Translations under genes and position numbers: made by a program
Shown: piece after piece, positions 51,381 to 58,608 of the stretch
Layout of the letters: every line of letters starts with the position of its first letter
Position numbering within the stretch: the stretch's first letter is position 1
Assembly: GCF_008153345.1 (NCBI RefSeq)
Contig: NZ_CP042818.1
Coordinates: 1,674,001 to 1,738,000, forward strand
From: Treponema phagedenis
GTDB lineage: Bacteria; Spirochaetota; Spirochaetia; Treponematales; Treponemataceae
Direction: 5' to 3'
DNA length: 64,000 nucleotides
The notes under the pieces: model-generated
Told to the model about the DNA's origin: nothing
Seen by the model: the letters and a program-made list of their open reading frames with translations, nothing else
The model's database searches: none

Positions 51381-52424
51381 CTATTCTTCCGAATTGTATT
51401 TTTTTAATCGTACACCGATCGGCAAATGATCTGAATATCCTTTACCGCTAAATACGGAATATGCGTTCGGTTTTCTGGCGGATGTAATTAACGGAGGAAT
51501 TGCAATTACAGCAAAATGTTCAATATCAAGCCCTTTGTTATCCGAAAGATTTTCTGAATAGAAAATATGATCAATTGCTTGCCAGTTTCCTTTATAGCAA
51601 AAACTTCCTCCCGGTTGCGCATTAACGCTTAACGCACGTAAATATTCACAACGATTCCAGCTATTCGGTAGTTCTGTCAATAAATCGAATTCTTCCAAAG
51701 GCTGATTAAAATCTCCGCAGATAACATAGTGAATATCGGGATTTGTTTTTTTGAGTTCTTGTATTTTCTGAAACACTTGCTTTTCTTGCATGCGGCGTAT
51801 TTCTGCAGTATTTTTCCCGAGTTTTGATTTCCAGTGGGTACTAAAAACAACAAGCGGTTCAGGGTATTCTTCTGATCCGATATTTATCCATACCTCACAA
51901 AGAGGGCGAACTGATTCTTTTTCTGTGTGTAATCGATGGATGAAAACATCCAATATTGGCAACTTTGAAAGCAGCGCTGTGGTAAAAGCCGCATTTTTTT
52001 CAATAGGCGTAATAACGGCATAATTATAGTTTTCTTTTCGGGATAGCTGACGGCAAAAATCATTTATAACGCGCTCTCCCTCGATTTCTTGTAATATAAG
52101 AATATCGGGCAAGCTGTTTATGTCTCCCGTTAAAGCTTCGGTAGCAATCATTAGAGCCTCGCGCAAGCGATTCAGTCTTACCTTATATCGCTCGGGGCTC
52201 CATCTGCTTTTACTTCCTTTGAATCCGTTAAATTCCTGTCCGTCTTCAATTGCATCAAAAAAGGTTTGGGTATTATAGCTGACCAGAGACAGAGTTTTCG
52301 GGCTTTCCCAGGAAGAAAACCCAAAGACTGTCGAACAACCGATACAAGAAATAGGAATGAAAAAAAGAAAGACAGCTAATGCCGCTATGGAAACTAAGGC
52401 TCTTATCCGTTTGATCCTCATCAT
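51381..52424 (-). CDS. Endonuclease/exonuclease/phosphatase-family lipoprotein
   Basis: A 347-residue protein started at the ATG behind GGAGGGCT (an ATG doublet). N-terminal hydrophobic segment about 9-25 with Cys at 27 and 30 (FIPISCIGC), so probably a lipoprotein. The EEP fold motifs follow in order: LSLVSYNTQTFFDA, PDILILQEIEGERV, VVFSTHWKSKLG, VICGDFNQP, QAIDHIFYS and GYSDHLPIGVRL, with all metal- and phosphate-binding residues retained. It could be an exported nuclease, a phosphatase or a sphingomyelinase-like phospholipase; the family alone does not decide. Lies about 90 bases from the GH13 gene start on the same strand. Confidence 0.87.
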   Translation of the reverse strand: MMRIKRIRALVSIAALAVFLFFIPISCIGCSTVFGFSSWESPKTLSLVSYNTQTFFDAIEDGQEFNGFKGSKSRWSPERYKVRLNRLREALMIATEALTGDINSLPDILILQEIEGERVINDFCRQLSRKENYNYAVITPIEKNAAFTTALLSKLPILDVFIHRLHTEKESVRPLCEVWINIGSEEYPEPLVVFSTHWKSKLGKNTAEIRRMQEKQVFQKIQELKKTNPDIHYVICGDFNQPLEEFDLLTELPNSWNRCEYLRALSVNAQPGGSFCYKGNWQAIDHIFYSENLSDNKGLDIEHFAVIAIPPLITSARKPNAYSVFSGKGYSDHLPIGVRLKKYNSEE

Positions 52425-52498
52425 AGCCCTCCTTTTTATCATTATTGAAGATAAAAATCGTTTTGCCAGTATTTTAAAAAATTTATTAATGTTTATTG

Positions 52499-53584
52499 TT
52501 ATTGATTATCACCAAACTTTTTCCATATGTGGTCAAACTCAATATGTATTTTTTCAAATGCGGCTGTCAAAGCGGGATCAAAATGTTTGTCTTTTTCGGC
52601 AAGAATATAATTAACGGTAAAATCATGAGAATAGGATTCTTTATACGGTCGTTTCATTCTCAATGCGTCATATACGTCTGCAATAGCCACAATTCTTGCG
52701 CAGAGAGGTATCATTTCTCTTTCAAGTTTATACGGATACCCGTTGCCGTCCCACCGTTCATGATGGCTGAGCGCTATTTCTTTTGCCATTGGTGAAGGAT
52801 ATGATGAAAGAACCAAGGCGCCGTTGATTGTATGTTCTTGCATAATTTTTCGTTCGATTGTATCAAGTTTTCCGTTTTTTCGCAGAATATAATCAGGTGT
52901 GCCGATTTTTCCAACATCATGCATCGAAGCTAAGCATGCAATATTTTCGATAAAATCTTTGTCTATTTGCGGATATATATTTAGTTGATATAAATACTCC
53001 GCCATTATTTTACAATAATAATTAAGCCGTTCATTATGTAAGCCTGTCTCATTATCTTTCAATTTAGAGGCTTCAAGCAGGGCAGTAAGCATGTTTTTTG
53101 ATAACTGCAAGTAAATGTTTGAAATATCTCTAAATAGCACAAGAAATCCGGTAGGGGAGGATCCTTGATTGAATAGCGGAATGAAATTTGTTTCGGTGTA
53201 TAATGTTTTTTTTGTAAGGGCTTTATGCGTAATTGTTCCTCGCCACGTATAGCCCTTTGTCGGCGATGTTAATGAGGTAAAAAAAGAGTGCAATTCTTCT
53301 TGTGTAAAAATTGTTCCGAAAATATTAAAAAAAGGCTTTGTTTCAAGTACATAATAGCCCTCAAATAACCGTTTTGCTTCATCAGTAATATGCGTAACAA
53401 CCATATCTTTATCAAGGAATAACATCGGTAAATGGTTATTACTCAATAAGTCAATTGAATTTCCAAGAAGAATTTCACGGTGGTTTATCTGAGTATCTAT
53501 TTTATCGCTAAAATTAACCGAAGGAGTTTCAAAAAGCTCTAAGTCTTCAAGTTCGGCAGGTGTATCGAATTCCAATATGTTCAT
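52499..53584 (-). CDS. PAS and HD-GYP domain protein, likely c-di-GMP phosphodiesterase
   Basis: About 361 residues. Residues about 40-165 look like a PAS sensor (LPMLFLDKDMVVTHITDEAKRLF ... YTETNFIPLFNQGSSPTGFLVLFRDIS). The C-terminal ~200 residues are an HD-GYP domain: NETGLHNERLNYYCKIMA, LASMHDVGKIGTPDYIL with the HD pair, EHTINGALVLSS, LSHHERWDGNGYPYKL and IVAIADVYDALRMKRPYKE. All metal ligands are present, so hydrolysis of cyclic di-GMP is likely, in the cytosol. The ATG is poorly placed relative to a Shine-Dalgarno sequence (AAAGGG directly ahead); an in-frame TTG 12 bases upstream is possible. It follows tsaB closely, so it is co-transcribed. Confidence 0.88.
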   Translation of the reverse strand: MNILEFDTPAELEDLELFETPSVNFSDKIDTQINHREILLGNSIDLLSNNHLPMLFLDKDMVVTHITDEAKRLFEGYYVLETKPFFNIFGTIFTQEELHSFFTSLTSPTKGYTWRGTITHKALTKKTLYTETNFIPLFNQGSSPTGFLVLFRDISNIYLQLSKNMLTALLEASKLKDNETGLHNERLNYYCKIMAEYLYQLNIYPQIDKDFIENIACLASMHDVGKIGTPDYILRKNGKLDTIERKIMQEHTINGALVLSSYPSPMAKEIALSHHERWDGNGYPYKLEREMIPLCARIVAIADVYDALRMKRPYKESYSHDFTVNYILAEKDKHFDPALTAAFEKIHIEFDHIWKKFGDNQ

Positions 53585-53599
53585 CCCTTTACCCAAAAA

Positions 53600-54259
53600 T
53601 TACCCGCCTTCGGCATCAGATTTTCTGATATATACCGGAGCAGCCGTATCCGATTCTGCTTGTTGATTGTTGCATGCTTTCGCCATTTGCAATAGACTTT
53701 CCGTAAGCTCGGTTTTTCCTGTTTCAATCGGAATGATATTTTCTGTGTTTGCGATCGTTTTTGCTTGTTGCATAAAAAGATTCACACCGTAGCCAGTAAC
53801 AATGCAAGGCTCTGAATTTTTTATTTTAGCTAATAGTTCCGCTGCGGAACTGTCAGAATCTTCAAAAAGAGGTTTTCCATTTTTATATATATTACCGTAG
53901 AATCTATTTCTTTTTGCGTCCATTATAGCGAGCACTTGCCCCTGCCATAAACGAAACTTATAGGCTAACGCTTCCAGCGTAGGAAAGGTAAGAAATTTCG
54001 CATCGGTACTGAGCTGTAGAGCCTTTGCAGCGGCATAACCTATACGCAAACCGGTAAAAGAGCCCGGCCCTTGCGGACAAATGAGAGTACTGACTTCTTG
54101 TACTGAAAACCCCGCTTTTTCTGATACAATTTCGATAAGCGGTAAAAGATGTTCTGCATGATGCAAGCCACAAGCAAGATTTATCGACGCAAAGCCGTTT
54201 TCGCTTTCCGCCGCAACTGTCATAGTTTGAGAGATTGTATCGATAACCAAGATATTCAT
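53600..54259 (-). CDS. tsaB: tRNA threonylcarbamoyladenosine biosynthesis protein TsaB
   Basis: Partner of TsaD in forming t6A at position 37 of ANN-decoding tRNAs. The 219-residue product starts MNILVIDTISQTMTVAA, the actin-like ATPase-fold entry, and has HHAEHLLPLIEIVSEKAGF, LICPQGPGSFTGLRIGYAAAKAL near residue 65, the defining motif of TsaB. Typical length 220-235. It overlaps tsaE by four bases, which gives strong support. tsaD and tsaC are not in the window. Confidence 0.93.
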   Translation of the reverse strand: MNILVIDTISQTMTVAAESENGFASINLACGLHHAEHLLPLIEIVSEKAGFSVQEVSTLICPQGPGSFTGLRIGYAAAKALQLSTDAKFLTFPTLEALAYKFRLWQGQVLAIMDAKRNRFYGNIYKNGKPLFEDSDSSAAELLAKIKNSEPCIVTGYGVNLFMQQAKTIANTENIIPIETGKTELTESLLQMAKACNNQQAESDTAAPVYIRKSDAEGG

Positions 54260-54711
54260 TTTTCTACCATTAAATCCTTTGCTTCGGGTAAGGGAAAAGG
54301 GCAGTTTGAAACAGTAATTGTCCGCGATCCGTCATTATTTACTTCAAACAAAATACTGATAGTATAATCGGGAAGTTCTTCCATAATTTTTTCGCTCCAT
54401 TCTATAGCACAAACGCCCTGTCCGTAAAGAAGATCTTCAGCACCGATTCCGATAAAATCTTCAGTGGAGTCAAGGCGATAGATATCCATATGATATAAGG
54501 GGAGTCTGCCATAATACTCTGAAATTAAGGTAAACGTAGGACTCGTTACATCTTCATCTATACCGAGTCCTAATGCAAGTCCTTTTGTAAAACATGTTTT
54601 GCCTGCGGCAAGATTTCCTTGCAAGGCAATAACCGAACCGGGCTTAAGTTTTTCGCCGATTAGTGTTCCGATTTGTATTGTATCTTCTTTTGAATTACTG
54701 ATAAACTTCAT
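54256..54711 (-). CDS. tsaE: tRNA threonylcarbamoyladenosine biosynthesis ATPase TsaE
   Basis: P-loop ATPase that drives turnover of the TsaB-TsaD complex in t6A formation. The 151-residue product has Walker A VIALQGNLAAGKTCFTKGLALGL near residue 28, the family signature VTSPTFTLISEYYGRLPLYHMDIYRLD near residue 57 and the IEWSEKIMEELP motif near residue 105. The length is the family norm. Its stop codon overlaps the tsaB start. First gene of the tsaE-tsaB-HD-GYP unit. Confidence 0.94.
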   Translation of the reverse strand: MKFISNSKEDTIQIGTLIGEKLKPGSVIALQGNLAAGKTCFTKGLALGLGIDEDVTSPTFTLISEYYGRLPLYHMDIYRLDSTEDFIGIGAEDLLYGQGVCAIEWSEKIMEELPDYTISILFEVNNDGSRTITVSNCPFPLPEAKDLMVEK

Positions 54712-54819
54712 CTATATCTACTGTATCCTTTTTGTAAAGCTTTTTCAAGTGTAAAAATAAAGGAATTAAATTTATTTGTAATTAATCCGTATAAATAAAG
54801 AGTCCGCCAGCTCTTTGGC

Positions 54820-56799
54820 TTATGACAACTCTTTTGTTATTTTTTCCAATACCTCTGAGGCCTGTTGCAAAGAAATTTTTGCAGCTGCAGCAATTGTTTC
54901 GGCCGAATTTTTTCCGACCGCCTCAATTGAACCGAATTGCTTTAACAGCATAGCTGCCCGTTTTTTTCCAATATGCGGGAGATTTTCAAAACGTAATTTT
55001 AATTCTTCTTTAGAGCGCAGATGCCGATTCCTAGTGGTGGCAAACCTATGTGTTTCATCGCGAACACGCTGTAGCATGCGTAACGCGACACTGCGTTTTG
55101 GAAGCACAATAGGTTTTGAGGTGTGCGGTAAAAAAAGTTCTTCATCTTTTTCCGCAAGTCCTACAATGGGGATATCAGCCTCAAGCGCATCGAGAATACC
55201 TTTTGCCGCATTTACCTGCCCAATTCCTCCGTCAATCAGTATGAGATCGGGTAAATCCGCTTTTTCATTGATTAAGCGCGTGTATCTGCGTGCAACTGCC
55301 TCTCGCATAGATTCAAAATCATCTATAACCCCATCGGTATTTTTTAATCGGAAAATACGGTAATTTTTTTTATCGGGGTTCCCATCTTTAAATGAAATAA
55401 GACTTGCAACCGTGTATTTTCCGTACAGATGCGCTATATCGAACCCCTCAATTCTATGCGGAATATTGGGAAGAGAAAGTATTTTCTGTAATTCTTCAAG
55501 GGCGGGATAATCACCGGCTTCGCGCAAGCGGCGCGCGGCATCTTCTCCAGCATTAAATTTCGCCATTGCAAGTGCCGCACGGTGATGCGCAAGCACGGAA
55601 TTCGGCAAACCGAAAGAATTGCCTGCATACATATTTTCCGGTTCGGCAACTTCGCTATTTGCACATGTATTTGCAAGAGAAACGGATAAAAACGACTTCT
55701 CTTTTGGTTCGGGTATTGCAGCCGCCCTTGATGATTCCTCAAAGCTTTTTTCCTCCGATTTCGCCAAAGGAATCATCGTGATTTTTGTTTCCACATTGAA
55801 TTCTTCTTTAAACCACTTTTCAGCCAACTCATGTCCTGATTCGGAGGGCACAAAAATATGAGGTGGAATAAGTTCCGCTTTTGTATAATAGGCTATTAAA
55901 AATTCGGATAGAATTTCCTCTTCGTCTTTTAAAGATTGTGTTCGATATAAATCTCTTCCGACAAGTCTGCCGCCTCTCATACGTAAAACGGCAAAGGTTA
56001 CCATCGCGGCTTCCGATGCCCACGCGATATAATCTCTTCCTTCAGGATCCATATCCTCAACGATATTTTGCCCACGGATAGCATATACTGCTTGAATACC
56101 GTCTCTGATTCTTGCAGCTCTTTCAAACTCTTTTTGAGCCGCTGCTTCTTTCATTTTTTCAGTTAATTTTTTTACCGCAGTATCGGCATCACCGTCAAGT
56201 AAGAGTGCTATTTCTTCAACTTCTTTATGATATTCTTCGCGGGAACCGAGCCCGCAGCAAGGGGCATCGCACCGACCGATATGATAATACAGGCATGGTT
56301 GAGCTCTTTTTTTGAGCGTTTTACATTGCCGCAGTTTATAATTGCGCTTAACCAAATCTAAGAATTGATCAACGGCGGCAACATTTGGGAAAGGACCGAA
56401 ATATTGTGCTCCGTCATTGTGGATATTTCGAGTGCGGTATAACCGTGGAAACTGTTCATTGGTGAGTTTAAGCACCGGATAGGTTTTTCCGTCTTTCAGA
56501 TTGATATTATATCGGGGCTTATGTTTTTTAATAAGGGTATTTTCAAGGAGCAGGGCTTCATACTCATTTTTAGTTTGAATATACTCAAGTCCTGCTGCAC
56601 GCGATACCAGTATACGTGTTTTAATATCTTTTTTTGAGGTAAAGTAAGAGCTTAATCGATTTTTAAGTGATTTTGCTTTTCCTACATAGATGATAACACC
56701 GCCAGCATCCGCCCATAAGTACACACCGCTTGACTTTGGTGCTTTAAGTGCAATCTCATGTAGCTTTTTTCTGGTTTCTTCACTCTGACTTTTCATCAT
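54820..56799 (-). CDS. uvrC: Excinuclease ABC subunit C
   Basis: Nuclease that makes both incisions in nucleotide excision repair with UvrAB. Domain order: GIY-YIG nuclease at about 20-95 (GVYLWADAGGVIIYVGKAKSLKNRLSSYF), Cys-rich GRCDAPCCG near 180, UVR motif AAAQKEFERAARIRDGIQAV near 225, RNase H-like endonuclease with DLILIDGGIGQVNAA near 505, and the C-terminal helix-hairpin-helix LPHIGKKRAAMLLKQFGS. At 659 residues it is longer than usual; about 50 extra residues of low complexity (Ser/Glu/Ala-rich) lie at 345-400 between the UVR and RNase H-like parts. Two adjacent ATG codons mark the start; the ribosome-binding site is weak. Confidence 0.94.
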   Translation of the reverse strand: MMKSQSEETRKKLHEIALKAPKSSGVYLWADAGGVIIYVGKAKSLKNRLSSYFTSKKDIKTRILVSRAAGLEYIQTKNEYEALLLENTLIKKHKPRYNINLKDGKTYPVLKLTNEQFPRLYRTRNIHNDGAQYFGPFPNVAAVDQFLDLVKRNYKLRQCKTLKKRAQPCLYYHIGRCDAPCCGLGSREEYHKEVEEIALLLDGDADTAVKKLTEKMKEAAAQKEFERAARIRDGIQAVYAIRGQNIVEDMDPEGRDYIAWASEAAMVTFAVLRMRGGRLVGRDLYRTQSLKDEEEILSEFLIAYYTKAELIPPHIFVPSESGHELAEKWFKEEFNVETKITMIPLAKSEEKSFEESSRAAAIPEPKEKSFLSVSLANTCANSEVAEPENMYAGNSFGLPNSVLAHHRAALAMAKFNAGEDAARRLREAGDYPALEELQKILSLPNIPHRIEGFDIAHLYGKYTVASLISFKDGNPDKKNYRIFRLKNTDGVIDDFESMREAVARRYTRLINEKADLPDLILIDGGIGQVNAAKGILDALEADIPIVGLAEKDEELFLPHTSKPIVLPKRSVALRMLQRVRDETHRFATTRNRHLRSKEELKLRFENLPHIGKKRAAMLLKQFGSIEAVGKNSAETIAAAAKISLQQASEVLEKITKELS

Positions 56800-56885
56800 A
56801 TACTTACTATACACAGAGAACAGCGGATAGACAAGAGAATTATCTCGGAATTCTTTTAGCGGGCTTTTGATCGGGCAACGGACAA

Positions 56886-57206
56886 CTACTACAGCGTTTT
56901 TTTAATAAGTCGATTCGTTTTTAATACATCGTACCAAAACGTAAAAGTTTTATAAAAAACTAACCCTGCGAGTTTTAAAGCTTCTATTATAGAAAGAGTC
57001 CGACACGGCGCAAGGGCGAAGTTTTAGAAATTCGCTTTAACTTCGCCTACGAGTTTTGCCTGTTTAGAATAAATGCATCAGGCAAAACATCGTTTGGAAT
57101 TGAGCAACGGTGAGCAATTTACCATAGGAATGCTTAAATCCGAAGTCACTTATTGTTGATACTCCGATTTTTATAACAGGAAGTTAATTACAAAACGCTA
57201 TACTAC
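56886..57206. repeat. Dispersed TIR element with both ends well preserved, 321 bp
   Basis: Left end CTACTACAGCGTTTTTTTAA, right end TTACAAAACGCTATACTAC as its inverted counterpart. Inside: CTAACCCTGCGAGTTTTAAA, GAGTCCGACACGGCGCAAGG, a CTTCGCCTACGAGTTTTGCC module whose partner GGCAAAACATCG forms a hairpin, GGAATTGAGCAACGG and GTGAGCAATTTACCATAGG. The best copy for defining the family boundaries. Confidence 0.8.
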
Positions 57207-57372
57207 AAAAAACCCGGTCAGTTTTTAGGGATGTCTGATCTGATTTTTGTAAGTCTTTTGTTGTGCAAAGACTTACAAAAAATGCAAAAGAAACTGTGGG
57301 AAATCTCAAAAAACTGCTGTTATGAGGTTTCCCAAAAGAAATTTGATATGTTTTATTTGGAAACTTTTGCGC

Positions 57373-58608
57373 TTAGAATTCCCATCCGACGGAAACTGAG
57401 GGCTGCACGATGTATATTGGGAATCCTTTTCTAAACGGGAATATATGATCGACATTTATTTCAAAATAAAGCCTTTTATACATATAAAACTGAAAAGCGG
57501 TTCCAAAATCCGCACTTACCCCCCAATACCAAAACTTAGGGCTTGAAACTTCAGGGTATTGAAATTTTGTATGAAGTAGAAAAAGTGCTCCTATTCCCCC
57601 GTGGATATCAAAATTTACTTTTCGCCTTTTTATCGGGTATATGTACGTAAAATTGAGATGTGGTATTAGAAAATATCCAGAAAGCGTATAATCTGCCCCT
57701 TCGCCTTTTATATACAGTCCCGAGCTTGTCAGATTAAACCCATAGGAGCCATACGTTCTTTTTATAGGCATACAGGTTAAACGAAGCAGCAAACCGAACG
57801 GAGTAAACGTGCGGTTAAAAAACTCTTTAAAAACACTGTTTCCAATAAAAACCGTAAACGGATATCCTAAAGAAAGATAGGTGTCGACCGGCTTTTGGAA
57901 TTTAAGTGTTAATGTTTTTGATTGATCAGTTAATCCGCTCGCATCTCTTGCAATAAGAACATACTCTCCCGGTGCCAACCGGTCAATTTTAAACCCAATT
58001 TTTGCTTGCGTTTTATCGGCACTGATGTCGGCAATAGTTCCCTTTATCAGTCGTGTACCCCATGCCGTATTGACGAGCAGATAGTCGGTTGTCTCGTAAA
58101 ATTCTTTTCCGGTTATTTCCAGATAGTCAGTATGTTCTTCATCAAAGTAAATCGTTCGTGGTGAAAGCGAATGAACTTCCGGTTGATGGGCGATGAGAAT
58201 ATTGAAGTTACGGTATTCGCTTATCGACTCTTCCTGACCTAACAGGTTTACCGCTATTATTTTATATCGATATTTTCCGGGAGACAAGGAAACTTCAATA
58301 AAGTTTGTTGTTATTGTTTTTTTATCAATTTGTGCCCATGCTCCTTGTGCATTGTGGTGCTCAAGGATAAATATAAAGTATAGAATATTATCCAAAGATT
58401 CCCATGAAAGTCTTTGATAAAAAACAGAATTTGCTCCTTCCTGCTTAACAAAATAATTTTTTTGGGTTTCCTGTTCATCCTCAAGTATCGGCGGTATTGT
58501 TTCGTTGAGAGAATTTTGCTGCTCGATTGTTTGTGTAATACCGTAGGGAATACAGAAAAAAATAAATAAAGCAGCAAGCAGTTGTATGCGTTTTGTTTTA
58601 ATTTCCAT
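57373..58608 (-). CDS. Exported protein with beta-rich domains and barrel-like C-terminus
   Basis: A 411-residue protein, ATG behind GGGAGAG, overlapping the FecR-domain gene by 11 bases. A signal peptide (IQLLAALFIFFCIPYGITQ) is followed by two Ig/fibronectin-III-like segments (FYQRLSWESLDNILYFIFIL ... YRYKIIAVNLLG; SLSPRTIYFDEEHTDYLEITGKEF). The C-terminal ~150 residues are amphipathic strands ending in VQPSVSVGWEF, suggesting membrane insertion of a small barrel. As I recall, T. pallidum TP0483, described as a fibronectin-binding surface protein, sits in the same place beside an adenylate cyclase gene; this relationship is unverified. Role may be adhesion or structural. Confidence 0.75.
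   Translation of the reverse strand: MEIKTKRIQLLAALFIFFCIPYGITQTIEQQNSLNETIPPILEDEQETQKNYFVKQEGANSVFYQRLSWESLDNILYFIFILEHHNAQGAWAQIDKKTITTNFIEVSLSPGKYRYKIIAVNLLGQEESISEYRNFNILIAHQPEVHSLSPRTIYFDEEHTDYLEITGKEFYETTDYLLVNTAWGTRLIKGTIADISADKTQAKIGFKIDRLAPGEYVLIARDASGLTDQSKTLTLKFQKPVDTYLSLGYPFTVFIGNSVFKEFFNRTFTPFGLLLRLTCMPIKRTYGSYGFNLTSSGLYIKGEGADYTLSGYFLIPHLNFTYIYPIKRRKVNFDIHGGIGALFLLHTKFQYPEVSSPKFWYWGVSADFGTAFQFYMYKRLYFEINVDHIFPFRKGFPIYIVQPSVSVGWEF

Noticed and set aside
57231-57434. 67-codon plus-strand frame at the right edge of the TIR element
   Set aside because: It runs into the coding region of the minus-strand barrel-tailed protein, has no convincing start site and no family signature.
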